DNA from: an uncultured Clostridia bacterium
GTDB taxonomy: Bacteria; Bacillota; Clostridia; Lachnospirales; Lachnospiraceae
Direction of reading: 5' to 3'
DNA: 8,211 bases
Assembly (NCBI GenBank): GCA_946611595.1
Contig: CAMODY010000079.1
Coordinates: 1 to 8,211 of the forward strand
Below, piece after piece: positions 1-7,218 of the stretch. The notes under the pieces were generated by a model. That model was not told where the DNA came from. It was given only the letters and a program-made list of their open reading frames with translations, and made no database searches. A program made the translations under genes and the position numbers. Numbering within the stretch: the first letter of the stretch is position 1; every line of letters begins with the position of its first letter.

Positions 1-40
1 GATTGCTAATTAGGGCAATTTGGCTTATACTTGTGCTGTT

Positions 41-1030
41 ATGGATATCACGATCAGAGATTATATCAAAAAAATATCCAGGGCGAATCTGATCTTCCCG
101 GCAATTGTATTGATAGTTGCTGTGGTGGTTCTTTTTCTGATCCCGTTCCGGCAGATCTTCAGCCCGCCAAAGGCGACTTCGATCGACGAGATCATTAAAC
201 TTTATAATAACGGCGCTAAATACGTAGATTTCAGTTTAAATGATCTTCACTATACGACCTATGATTATTACACAGGACAGGCAGATAATGCTTCCTGTTA
301 TTACTATATCCTGGATGAAGATAACGGCCCTACCTGTGTCTTTTTCCTGATCCCGGCAAAATACACGAACGACCGTGCAGATGTTTTGGAAACTTATTCT
401 GCAAGAGCCCGTTTTGTTTCGGGCGGAGACCGCTTTGAAACCTTCCTTTCCGGTTTTTCTACAGATATCGGATGGAATACGGAGGCGCTTTCTGAGATCA
501 GCGGCCATTTTGCCGTCAGCCAGTACGACTACCGTCCGGGATTTATCATGACGATCTCGATCCTGCTCTTTGCGATCATACTTGCCTGCCTGGCTTATAT
601 CATTGCGAACATCATCTTTATGATCGTGCCGCATCTGCATCCTGCCTGCAAGCGCTTAAAACGTTTTGGTCTGGATGGAAAAGACTTTACAGAGATTGAC
701 AGAGAACTGAAAGACGCTCTGCTCTTTCGGGCCGGCCGTATCTATATTACGGAAAACTATCTGGTTGCGCTTGGCAAACGTAGCATCTGGATGGTTCCGT
801 TATTCAATATCGTCTGGGCATACAAGTTTTCCAACTGGAATCCTTTCGTAAAGAAAAATAAACTCAGTTATTCCCTGATCGTGATCACGAGTCCAAAAGA
901 CAAAGTCCGTATCAGTGGCAATAAGAAATCTCATACCGACAGAGTTCTTCAGTTCCTCGAAGAAAACTTCAGCCATATCGTTGTTGGATACAGTGATGAT
1001 ATCCGCGAAAAAATGGAAGAATTGTTATGA
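41..1030 (+). CDS. Two-TM membrane protein of unknown function (possibly DUF6709-like)
   Basis: Function is not recognised. From the ATG at 41 the protein has 329 residues. It has a first membrane segment at about residues 18-37, an external region of about 130 residues rich in Tyr, Asp and Asn (about 38-168), a second membrane segment at about 169-196, and a basic cytoplasmic C-terminal part. The C-terminal part (about 228-315) has alternating strand-like segments and a final helix that faintly suggest a PH-like fold; that is inference. It resembles clostridial hypothetical proteins I associate with DUF6709, from memory and unconfirmed. A TTG at 20 is an alternative in-frame start, with AGGG at 12-15 in front of it. 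It adds seven residues and follows an in-frame TAG at 11-13. I prefer ATG because the added residues look unlike an N-terminus, but no good ribosome site precedes 41. The gene overlaps the next one by four bases. Confidence 0.75.
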   Translation: MDITIRDYIKKISRANLIFPAIVLIVAVVVLFLIPFRQIFSPPKATSIDEIIKLYNNGAKYVDFSLNDLHYTTYDYYTGQADNASCYYYILDEDNGPTCVFFLIPAKYTNDRADVLETYSARARFVSGGDRFETFLSGFSTDIGWNTEALSEISGHFAVSQYDYRPGFIMTISILLFAIILACLAYIIANIIFMIVPHLHPACKRLKRFGLDGKDFTEIDRELKDALLFRAGRIYITENYLVALGKRSIWMVPLFNIVWAYKFSNWNPFVKKNKLSYSLIVITSPKDKVRISGNKKSHTDRVLQFLEENFSHIVVGYSDDIREKMEELL

Positions 1031-1299
1031 CCCCTCAGCGAAGATTAAAACAGATACTTGCGATCATCGCCCTGGTAATCATAGCAGGGCTTTATATTGT
1101 TACGCTGATCCTCGCGCTCTCCGGCAATGAAAACACCAAGCATCTTTTTACTGCAAGCATCATCACCACCATCGCAGTTCCATTGTTTATGTATGTCGTC
1201 TACTGGGTTTATAATCTGGTAAAGGGACAGGCAGAGGATGCCCGAAATAAAACTGCTCCACCCGATGAGGCGGAGCAAGCAGAAGAACCTGAAGAATAA
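1027..1299 (+). CDS. Small two-TM membrane protein with acidic tail, unknown function
   Basis: This is a 90-residue protein not recognised as any family. A short basic N-terminus (residues 4-8, QRRLK) precedes a membrane segment at about 9-31. A second segment lies at about 40-64, followed by a tail of about 25 residues dominated by Glu, Asp, Ala and Pro (EAEQAEEPEE at the end). The basic N-terminus suggests both ends face the cytoplasm. Its ATG overlaps the upstream gene's stop as ATGA, and GGAAG lies seven bases before the start, inside the upstream gene. The two are therefore almost certainly co-transcribed and translationally coupled, which suggests the products act together. A strong hairpin terminator follows ten bases after the stop codon. 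Start and reading frame are well supported; function is unknown. Confidence 0.8.
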   Translation: MTPQRRLKQILAIIALVIIAGLYIVTLILALSGNENTKHLFTASIITTIAVPLFMYVVYWVYNLVKGQAEDARNKTAPPDEAEQAEEPEE

Positions 1300-1309
1300 G
1301 ATCATATAA

Positions 1310-1335
1310 AAAAGTCTGACTTTCATCAGACTTTT
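1310..1335. terminator. Bidirectional intrinsic terminator between convergent genes
   Basis: A perfect 10-bp inverted repeat, AAAAGTCTGA (1310-1319) and TCAGACTTTT (1326-1335), has a 6-base loop. It is preceded by an A-run and followed by T-rich sequence on the plus strand, and the reverse holds on the minus strand, so it should end transcription from both sides. The right arm starts exactly at the trkH stop codon (1326-1328) and covers its last codons. Confidence 0.88.
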
Positions 1336-2804
1336 CTTTTTATCTGTCTATAAGCTTTTCTAACCGGAGATGTGATCGCTCCAAAGAGGATCACGATCGG
1401 GAAGATCTCTAAACGTCCGATCAGCATATCAATAATAAAGACGATGCGGCTCCACCATGCATAGTTTCCAAAGCCGGCAGCCCCGACATTCTTAAACTCG
1501 ATTCCGTTGTTGTTGATTGCCGTTGCAACAGAAGCAAATGCAGTTCCAAAATCCATGGAATCTTCGGTAGTTACGATTAGCATAGAGCCTACATAAATCA
1601 TAACAAATAATCCGAAGTAGACCAGGATATCCTTGATGATCTCATCGCTGACCATCTGCTTATTAAAGAAGGTGACATTGATGCTGCGCGGATGCATTTT
1701 TTTCTTAATATAAAGTCTCAAGGATTTTACAAGTATTACAACACGGGAGACCTTAATGCCGCCGCCGGTACTTCCCGCACATCCACCGATGAACATCACA
1801 AGAAGCATCAAGCCTCGTGTAAACAAAGGCCATTGATTATAATCGAATGCTGCAAAACCGGTTGAGGTCATTGCAGAAACTCCGGCAAAGGCACTTGCTC
1901 TTAAAGTCTCACCAAAGTTTGCAAACTGATGACCTGTAATATACAAGTTTGCTGTTATGATCACGACAGTTGCTGCCATGATGATCGTATACCAGATAAG
2001 CTCTGTATCTGCCAGCGCCTTTTTCGTTTTCTTTGTAACGACAAGAAAGAACAAACTGAAGTTGATACCGGCCAGATACATAAAAATGATAACAATGATC
2101 TGTTGTGCCGCAGTAAAAGTCGCAAGGGAAGAATTCAGGAACGAAAATCCACCGGTTGCAAGAGTACCGAAGGAAATAATACAAGCCTGAAATACAGAAA
2201 GTTTTGCGATCACCAGCGCAATGATCTCTGCTACAGTCAGTACAAAATATGCAATATATAAGAACTTTGCAGTCTCGCTGATCTTCGGCACTACTTTATC
2301 GGTCGTAGGCCCCGGTGCCTCAGCACGCATGATATGCATGGATGCTCCACCGGCTACAGGAAGCAGTGCAAGTACAAACACCAGAACGCCCATGCCTCCG
2401 ATCCAATGTGTCAGGCTTCGCCAGAACAGCATGGAATGACTTGCCGCTTCTACATCCGGGAGAATAGAAATTCCGGATGTCGTAAATCCGGAAACAGATT
2501 CAAAGACTGCATTAATATAATCAGGGATCAGACCGGAAATGCAAAACGGAACAGCACCCGCAAGGCCCATAACGATCCATGCCAGTGCAACGATCAGATA
2601 TCCGTCTTTCGAGAAAAAGTTCTGGTCATCAGGTTTGATCATATAGAGCGGGACTCCGATTACTGCGAGTCCTACGATCGTGATCAGAAAGTAGATCCAG
2701 TCTTTTTCATGATAGATAAATGCAACGATCATAGGCAGCAGCATAAAGGCGCCTGTGATCAGCATAATAAAACCTAAAATTTTTAAAATACGTTTCCAGT
2801 TCAT
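1326..2804 (-). CDS. trkH: Potassium uptake protein TrkH (pore-forming subunit)
   Basis: This is the membrane pore of the Trk potassium uptake system. The 492-residue length and about ten hydrophobic segments fit the TrkH/KtrB superfamily, built from four repeats of helix, P-loop, helix. Filter-type motifs are visible in order: SGFTTSG (105-111), LATGGF (215-220), TSTGF (313-317) and NNNG (431-434). The GGCAGSTGGGIKVSR stretch (340-354) is the conserved segment carrying the basic residue that TrkH proteins place under the pore. LIGRLEIFP near residue 461 is also typical. In the fourth loop, the Pro-Gly often found after the filter glycine is Ile-Glu (435-436). The ATG directly abuts the trkA stop (TAA-ATG), so the two are translationally coupled. 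The TrkA partner encoded next to it should gate the pore. The 3' end is inside a bidirectional terminator. Confidence 0.97.
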   Translation of the reverse strand: MNWKRILKILGFIMLITGAFMLLPMIVAFIYHEKDWIYFLITIVGLAVIGVPLYMIKPDDQNFFSKDGYLIVALAWIVMGLAGAVPFCISGLIPDYINAVFESVSGFTTSGISILPDVEAASHSMLFWRSLTHWIGGMGVLVFVLALLPVAGGASMHIMRAEAPGPTTDKVVPKISETAKFLYIAYFVLTVAEIIALVIAKLSVFQACIISFGTLATGGFSFLNSSLATFTAAQQIIVIIFMYLAGINFSLFFLVVTKKTKKALADTELIWYTIIMAATVVIITANLYITGHQFANFGETLRASAFAGVSAMTSTGFAAFDYNQWPLFTRGLMLLVMFIGGCAGSTGGGIKVSRVVILVKSLRLYIKKKMHPRSINVTFFNKQMVSDEIIKDILVYFGLFVMIYVGSMLIVTTEDSMDFGTAFASVATAINNNGIEFKNVGAAGFGNYAWWSRIVFIIDMLIGRLEIFPIVILFGAITSPVRKAYRQIKRKV

Positions 2805-4163
2805 TTATGCAAAAATCTCCGCAAACTTACTGATGCCCTGAATCGTCGTCACAACGAGAAGTGTATCACCCGGCTCAAACGTATCCGAGCCTCCAGGTAC
2901 AAAAGTTCTGCCCCTTCTGCTGACATTCGCAATAAGCAGATTCTTTTTGAATTGAATATCCTGAAGCGTCTCGCCAATGTGCGGACAATCTTCATGAACG
3001 ATAAACTCCAGCACTTCTACCTTATTATCAATAATATGGCTCATGGACTGGAATTCACCTTCCACTGCATTTCCCATTGCGCGGACATAACGAATAATAC
3101 GGTCAACAGCGATGTATTTCGCATTATAGACGCTGCCATAACCAAGGTTGAACAGCATATCCTCAAAGTCCGTCTTTTTGATCTTGGAAATGATTTTTGC
3201 ATCCGGACAATGCCTTGTCAGATACATCGCGATCAATGTATTTGTCGCATCGCTTCCCGTAAGGCAGGCAACCGCAGATGACTGCAGAATACGTTCCTCT
3301 GATAACAGCTTTGTATCCATACCGTCACCACAGATGACATTCGCAACTTTAAGGTCTGCATCCAGCATCCTGCACTTTTCCGGATTCTGATCAACGACCT
3401 TCAGCATAATGCCGTCTTCAATCGCCATTTTACCAAGATAGTAACCAAGTTTTCCGCCACCGATGATCGTCAGGTCACGGATACGTTCTGTGTTGTAATT
3501 CAGCTTTTTAAAGAAAGCATCTGCATCTTCTCTCGATGCTACAAAGGAAAGCGTATCACCGGCTTTGATCTCGGTAAAACCATTCGGGATAAAGACTTGC
3601 TCATCTCTTTTTATCGCGCAGAAAAAGACATGCGTTTTAATGACGCTATAGACATCTTTGATCTGGACATTGCAGATCGGGGTTCCTTCTTTTACATAAC
3701 AGGTAAGGATCTCTGTTCTTCCTTTTGCAAATGTCTCGACCTGACCTGCAGATTTAAAGCGAAGGGACTTAAAGATCTCTCTTGCCGCTTCATAATCTGG
3801 ATTGATCGTCATAGAAAGACCTAAGGTATCGCGAACAACACTGATACTTTTTTCATAGACAGGATTGCGAACTCGCGCAATCGTATTTTTAACGCCCATC
3901 TGACTTGCGATCAGACAGATGATCAGATTTTCCTCATCATCAGCCGTCATTGCAAGCATCAGATCTGTATGTTCAACATCTGCACTCTTAAGTACATCTG
4001 TAGACTTTGCATCTCCGACCATGCACATGACATCCTGTGTATTTGCAAGATAATTCAAACGACTCTCTTCGGGATCGATCACGATGATGTCGTGGTTTTC
4101 TTCACATAAATGTTCGGCCAGGGCTGTGCCGACTTTGCCGCATCCGGCAATGATAATTTTCAT
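2805..4163 (-). CDS. trkA: Trk potassium uptake regulator TrkA (two RCK modules)
   Basis: This is the cytosolic nucleotide-binding subunit that gates TrkH. The 452 residues show the full-length two-module arrangement: RCK_N with GCGKVG (7-12) and Asp30 at the end of the second strand; RCK_C at about 145-220; a second RCK_N with GGGKLG (235-240) and Asp258; and a second RCK_C at about 375-452. Both glycine motifs and the acidic residues that bind the adenosine ribose are intact, indicating NAD(H) binding. ATP/ADP binding is also known in this family. In many Firmicutes RCK_C domains bind cyclic-di-AMP, but the sequence does not show that here. GAGGG lies seven bases before the ATG. A promoter (TTGATT, 16 bases, TATAAT) sits about 35-60 bases upstream, leaving too short a leader for a riboswitch. 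The next gene is trkH with no gap. Confidence 0.97.
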   Translation of the reverse strand: MKIIIAGCGKVGTALAEHLCEENHDIIVIDPEESRLNYLANTQDVMCMVGDAKSTDVLKSADVEHTDLMLAMTADDEENLIICLIASQMGVKNTIARVRNPVYEKSISVVRDTLGLSMTINPDYEAAREIFKSLRFKSAGQVETFAKGRTEILTCYVKEGTPICNVQIKDVYSVIKTHVFFCAIKRDEQVFIPNGFTEIKAGDTLSFVASREDADAFFKKLNYNTERIRDLTIIGGGKLGYYLGKMAIEDGIMLKVVDQNPEKCRMLDADLKVANVICGDGMDTKLLSEERILQSSAVACLTGSDATNTLIAMYLTRHCPDAKIISKIKKTDFEDMLFNLGYGSVYNAKYIAVDRIIRYVRAMGNAVEGEFQSMSHIIDNKVEVLEFIVHEDCPHIGETLQDIQFKKNLLIANVSRRGRTFVPGGSDTFEPGDTLLVVTTIQGISKFAEIFA

Positions 4164-4195
4164 AGTAATTCCCTCTTATTTTTTCGCTGTTCCTT

Positions 4196-4223
4196 ATTAT
4201 AGACCTAAGATCTACAAAATCAA
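4196..4223 (-). promoter_or_regulatory. Predicted sigma-A promoter of trkA-trkH
   Basis: On the minus strand TTGATT (4218-4223), a 16-base spacer and a perfect TATAAT (4196-4201) precede trkA. The expected transcript begins near 4189, giving a leader of about 25 bases that holds only the ribosome binding site. This is a motif match only. Confidence 0.6.
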
Positions 4224-4228
4224 GCAAT

Positions 4229-4259
4229 ATCGGGCAGAAGAAACACTTCCCTGCCCGAT
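4229..4259 (-). terminator. Probable terminator hairpin after proC
   Basis: A perfect 9-bp inverted repeat, ATCGGGCAG (4229-4237) and CTGCCCGAT (4251-4259), encloses a 13-base loop. It lies 35 bases past the proC stop codon and directly upstream of the trkA promoter. The stem is GC-rich, but the following minus-strand sequence (ATTGCTTGATTTT) has only a broken T-run, so termination may be incomplete. Confidence 0.65.
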
Positions 4260-4294
4260 TTCTAAAGTCAATAATTTTGTTTTAAACCAGATAC

Positions 4295-5122
4295 TTATTC
4301 TTTCCCAAGCGACAGATTCTTCTCTGTGGCTTTCACAATCGCTTGAGATACCGCTCCCCTAAAGCCATGCTCCTCAAGAGTTGTAACTCCAACGATCGTA
4401 GAGCCGCCCGGCGAGCAGACATTATCTTTTAACACACCCGGATGTTCACCCGTCTCAAGCACCATAGCCGCAGATCCGAGCACAGTCTTTGCTGCAAGCC
4501 GGATGGCCTGAGCACGCGGAACTCCAACCTCTACTGCTCCATCCGCAAGGGCTTCAATGAACATATAGGTATAAGCCGGAGCACAGGAACTGACTGCGGT
4601 TGTATAGTCGATGGCTCCTTCATTTACTTTTTCAAACTCACCGGCTTCTTTTAAGATCGCCTGAAATTCTGTAAAGACTTCTTCTCCTACTGCATCCGGA
4701 GCATCGCCGTCTCCGCTGATCAGGATCATTCCCTCGCCTACCATGACCGGCGTATTTGGCATAATGCGAATGACGGGAACATTCTCTCCAAGGCACGCTT
4801 TCACTGCACTGACTTTCACGCCTGCAGCAATCGTAACAACAATCTTTTTCTGTCCGTTTTTGATCGCCTCGTTGATCACCGGCGCGATTTCTCTTGCTAC
4901 GTCACGGATCAGATGCGGTTTAACTGCAAGAACAACATATTCCGCTTCTTTTGCGACATCGGCATTCGAAGCTGCTCTGCAACCTGACTGCTTTGCAAGT
5001 TCAAGTGCTTTTTCCGGAACATGGTCAGCAATCACAACCTCTTTCGGGTCGATTCCTTTACACGCTGCTACGATCAGCGCTCCTCCCATATTACCGCATC
5101 CAATAAATCCGATCTTTGCCAT
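4295..5122 (-). CDS. proC: Pyrroline-5-carboxylate reductase
   Basis: This enzyme catalyses the last step of proline synthesis, NAD(P)H-dependent reduction of 1-pyrroline-5-carboxylate to L-proline, in the cytoplasm. The 275-residue length is typical. The N-terminal Rossmann fold carries GCGNMG (8-13), then AVKP (66-69) and MPNTP (121-125). The family signature region, HPGVLKDNVCSPGGSTI, begins at 227, in the helical dimerisation domain. The segment usually written SGSGPAY is SSCAPAY here (178-184), a variant I associate with Clostridia. GAGAGG lies five bases before the ATG. The gap to bioY upstream is 66 bases with no convincing terminator, so readthrough from the biotin operon is possible. 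No proA or proB is in the window. All catalytic-region motifs look intact. Confidence 0.97.
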   Translation of the reverse strand: MAKIGFIGCGNMGGALIVAACKGIDPKEVVIADHVPEKALELAKQSGCRAASNADVAKEAEYVVLAVKPHLIRDVAREIAPVINEAIKNGQKKIVVTIAAGVKVSAVKACLGENVPVIRIMPNTPVMVGEGMILISGDGDAPDAVGEEVFTEFQAILKEAGEFEKVNEGAIDYTTAVSSCAPAYTYMFIEALADGAVEVGVPRAQAIRLAAKTVLGSAAMVLETGEHPGVLKDNVCSPGGSTIVGVTTLEEHGFRGAVSQAIVKATEKNLSLGKE

Positions 5123-5188
5123 ATCAACCTCTCATTCCTGATAAAACCTAAGAGAATACTTTTTGTTGATGATACCTTACCTTTATTT

Positions 5189-5737
5189 TCATTTCAAGTA
5201 TTTGCCGACGCGTGAAGTAATCAGGATGGCGAGTGCCATTTTAATGAGATCCGGAATGATAAACGGAACCACGCAGGAAGCAAGTGCGGCGCCAAGAGTC
5301 ATAGGTCCTGTCTGCCTTGCATAAACAACCATGAACCAAGCCGTTCCAAAGGCATAGCAGACCAACAGACCTGCCAGCATTGCAATAATGCGGATATAAA
5401 GCTTGCTTCCAAACAAAGCTTCAATCAGCCAGTAAAGAAGTCCCATTAAAACGAATGCCACGATATAACCGCCGGTTGGTCCGATAATGATTCCAAACCC
5501 GCCGGAAAAACCTGCAAAGACAGGAACACCGACAGCACCCAAAAGGATATATACAAGGATTGAGATCGTGCCTCTTTTTCCGCCTAACAGCCCCAAAACA
5601 CAAAAGACTGCAAAGGTCTGCATCGTAAACGGAACCGTTGTCGGAATGCTGATCCAGGAGCAGACCGTGATGATCACTGCGCCCAGCGCCATATAGGCAA
5701 GATCGATTGTTTTCATTTTTCTTTTTGTCATAACCAT
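5189..5737 (-). CDS. bioY: Biotin transporter BioY (ECF S-component)
   Basis: This is the membrane protein that captures biotin for import, working with an energy-coupling factor module (EcfA, EcfA', EcfT) that is not encoded here. The 182 residues contain about six hydrophobic segments and the BioY hallmarks: TTVPFTMQT (33-41), GVPVFAGFSGGFG (70-82), GPTGGY (86-91) and IPDLIKM near 161-167. The first ATG is chosen because AAGGAG lies six bases before it; the in-frame ATG two codons on would be 12 bases away. It is third in the birA-DUF1284-bioY unit, 38 bases after DUF1284 with no terminator between. The BirA operator at the head of that unit should repress it when biotin is plentiful. This supports biotin as the substrate, beyond the family match. 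Confidence 0.96.
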   Translation of the reverse strand: MVMTKRKMKTIDLAYMALGAVIITVCSWISIPTTVPFTMQTFAVFCVLGLLGGKRGTISILVYILLGAVGVPVFAGFSGGFGIIIGPTGGYIVAFVLMGLLYWLIEALFGSKLYIRIIAMLAGLLVCYAFGTAWFMVVYARQTGPMTLGAALASCVVPFIIPDLIKMALAILITSRVGKYLK

Positions 5738-5775
5738 GATGTTCTCCTTATGCTGCTTGTTTCTATATATTATAT

Positions 5776-6168
5776 TTAATCTGCAAAAAAGCCATGCCGG
5801 ACGCTCTTACAAAGTTCGTACCAGTTACAGTTTCCGCAAACCTTTTCAAAAGATCCGTTTAAAAGGATCTTCTTCGCAAGGTCTTTTACTACTTCCCAGG
5901 TAAAAACATCTCCTGTTTGAATCTTGCAAAGCGTCCTGACTGCTTCGTCCATGTTGTTTACCTTATCCGGAGAATTGCAACTGTCGCCTTCCCTGTTCGG
6001 GCAGGCTGTGCAAAGCTCATCACAGCCCTCATGAATTTGAATCTGCTGCTCCGGATGCTGCTTTAAAGATTCTGTCACCTGATTCATATGCTGTGTAAAA
6101 GCCTCATCATATCCCCGTCCGACGTAATGCTGAATGCAAAGCAGATGATGCGGTCTTAAATGATACAT
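5776..6168 (-). CDS. DUF1284 family cysteine-rich protein, putative Fe-S or metal binding
   Basis: This is a 130-residue protein beginning MYHLRPHHLLC, the typical opening of DUF1284. The role is unknown; the family has been suggested to bind iron-sulphur clusters on the basis of its cysteines. Two clusters are visible: C49-x3-C53-x2-C56-x7-C64 and C111-x2-C114-x5-C120, plus C11 and C81. The histidines of RPHH (7-8) are further possible ligands. No membrane segment or signal peptide is seen. An upstream ATG would add 32 residues overlapping birA. The start at 6168 is chosen because it gives the family's N-terminus, has a GGGAGA ribosome site eight bases before it, and leaves a four-base gap after the birA stop. 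Its position between birA and bioY ties its expression to biotin control and suggests, without proving, a biotin-related task. Confidence 0.92.
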   Translation of the reverse strand: MYHLRPHHLLCIQHYVGRGYDEAFTQHMNQVTESLKQHPEQQIQIHEGCDELCTACPNREGDSCNSPDKVNNMDEAVRTLCKIQTGDVFTWEVVKDLAKKILLNGSFEKVCGNCNWYELCKSVRHGFFAD

Positions 6169-6172
6169 ACGC

Positions 6173-7150
6173 TTATTCTCCCGGACGGATGCTGACTTCC
6201 CCTGCAGAGAGAGTCTCTGTTTTTCCGTCTTCATAGCGGACCTTAAGTCCGTATTCCCGATCAATATCTAATCCCACCGCCGGAATTTTTTCTTCTCCGC
6301 GTAATATATAAATAGGCTTCCCGACAATGAAACATCGACGTTTATATTCTTTATGAAGATCCACTGCTGACAGTCTGCTGCAAACATCATAGAAGTTGTC
6401 AATAAAACCCGCTGCCAGTTTTGCCCGGAGATTATTTTGTCGACGTTCAGAGATCGCACCTGCAGTCGCTGCAATCTCTGCCGGGAAGCCTCCCTCCGGC
6501 TGATATACATTGAAACCGATTCCTGTCACAATCCAGTCCGGCGTACCGGTCTCAAAATTAACAGATGCCTCTGTTAAGATACCGCAGACTTTTTTCCCAT
6601 TTACAAAAACATCATTCACCCATTTAATTTCCGGTTTCACTTGAGTGCATGCTTCGATTGCCCGGCACGCCGCTACAGCTGCCGCTGTCGTCAATTTGCC
6701 TGCATCGGTCACAGGAATATCAGGCCTAAGCAGAACGCTTAAATATACACCGCTTCCTTTTGGAGAGAAGAAATCTCTCCCGGTACGTCCCCTGCCGGCG
6801 CTCTGGCTGCCTGCAACCAGTACATACCAATCAGGAAGGTCCTGTGCCTTTTCTTTCAGCAAAGTATTGGTGGATGATACTTCATCCCTCACCTCAAGCT
6901 TGATTGTTTCATTTGTATTTTTTAGATGTTCCGCAAGCGTTTTTTCACTTACGACATCACTTTCAGGATCAAGCCGGTAGCCTTTGTTCGTAACCGCTTC
7001 GATCACGTAGCCTTCGTTTTCCAGCTGTTTGATATTCTTCCAGATTGCAGCACGAGAGATGCCGAGCTGGTCAGCAATCGCTGTTCCGGACAGATATTCT
7101 CCATTTTGTTTTTCTAAAAGTTCGATCAGTTTTTCTTTTGTCCCTGCCAT
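6173..7150 (-). CDS. birA: Bifunctional biotin ligase / biotin operon repressor BirA
   Basis: BirA activates biotin to biotinyl-5'-AMP and transfers it to a lysine of biotin-dependent carboxylases. In the bifunctional form, biotinyl-AMP-bound dimers repress biotin genes. The 325 residues include an N-terminal winged helix (about 1-62; recognition helix near SRAAIWKNIKQLE, 32-44), so this is the DNA-binding type. The central catalytic domain has SSTN (92-95), the biotinyl-AMP loop GRGRTGR (119-125), KWVND (176-180, where KWPND is common) and GIGFNV (210-215). A small C-terminal domain occupies about 270-325. AGGAG lies seven bases before the ATG. It leads an operon with DUF1284 and bioY, and a clear BirA operator overlaps its own promoter, so autorepression is expected. 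Nothing essential appears missing. Confidence 0.97.
   Translation of the reverse strand: MAGTKEKLIELLEKQNGEYLSGTAIADQLGISRAAIWKNIKQLENEGYVIEAVTNKGYRLDPESDVVSEKTLAEHLKNTNETIKLEVRDEVSSTNTLLKEKAQDLPDWYVLVAGSQSAGRGRTGRDFFSPKGSGVYLSVLLRPDIPVTDAGKLTTAAAVAACRAIEACTQVKPEIKWVNDVFVNGKKVCGILTEASVNFETGTPDWIVTGIGFNVYQPEGGFPAEIAATAGAISERRQNNLRAKLAAGFIDNFYDVCSRLSAVDLHKEYKRRCFIVGKPIYILRGEEKIPAVGLDIDREYGLKVRYEDGKTETLSAGEVSIRPGE
6177..6182 (-). promoter_or_regulatory. Ribosome binding site that fixes the DUF1284 start
   Basis: GGGAGA on the minus strand sits inside the last codons of birA, eight bases before the ATG at 6168. It supports the short DUF1284 start over the longer one at 6264, and implies translational coupling to birA. 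Confidence 0.75.
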
Positions 7151-7188
7151 ATTGATACTCCTGCCTTTAAAACCTTTCGGTAAACGTT

Positions 7189-7218
7189 ACTATAGCGCAT
7201 TACTTATCTGATTGTCAA
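7189..7218 (-). promoter_or_regulatory. Predicted sigma-A promoter of birA-DUF1284-bioY
   Basis: On the minus strand a consensus -35 TTGACA (7213-7218), an 18-base spacer and a -10 TATAGT (7189-7194) precede birA. The transcript would start near 7182, about 30 bases before the birA ATG. The -35 lies within the proximal half of the BirA operator, so a bound repressor dimer would block RNA polymerase. Confidence 0.8.

Noticed and set aside
20..40. TTG start for the first membrane protein, with AGGG at 12-15
   Set aside because: Possible, but ATG at 41 gives a more usual N-terminus; not settled by sequence alone, so kept as an alternative.
236..640. Minus-strand open frame of 134 codons inside the first membrane protein gene
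   Set aside because: Basic, low-complexity composition with no domain, antisense to a well-formed gene; a shadow frame.
4164..4294. Possible riboswitch (such as cyclic-di-AMP type) before the potassium genes
   Set aside because: The predicted promoter leaves a leader of about 25 bases, and the only structure is a simple hairpin upstream of the promoter.
5123..5170. Inverted repeat ATCAAC/GTTGAT in the bioY-proC gap
   Set aside because: Six-base AT-rich arms with a loop of over 35 bases; too weak to call a terminator or regulator.
6166..6264. Longer start for the DUF1284 gene, 32 residues further upstream, inside birA
   Set aside because: The extra residues are birA sequence read in another frame, the family begins at MYHLRPHHLLC, and a good ribosome site serves the start at 6168.
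6268..6510. Minus-strand open frame of 80 codons in another frame within birA
   Set aside because: It overlaps the BirA catalytic and C-terminal domains, which are intact, and has no recognisable protein features.
7179..7190. GGTAAACGTTAC near the birA transcript start, with the palindrome AACGTT, resembling a second BirA half-site
   Set aside because: Only a partial match to GGTTTAC and no partner half-site at the right distance; short palindromes of this size are expected by chance.
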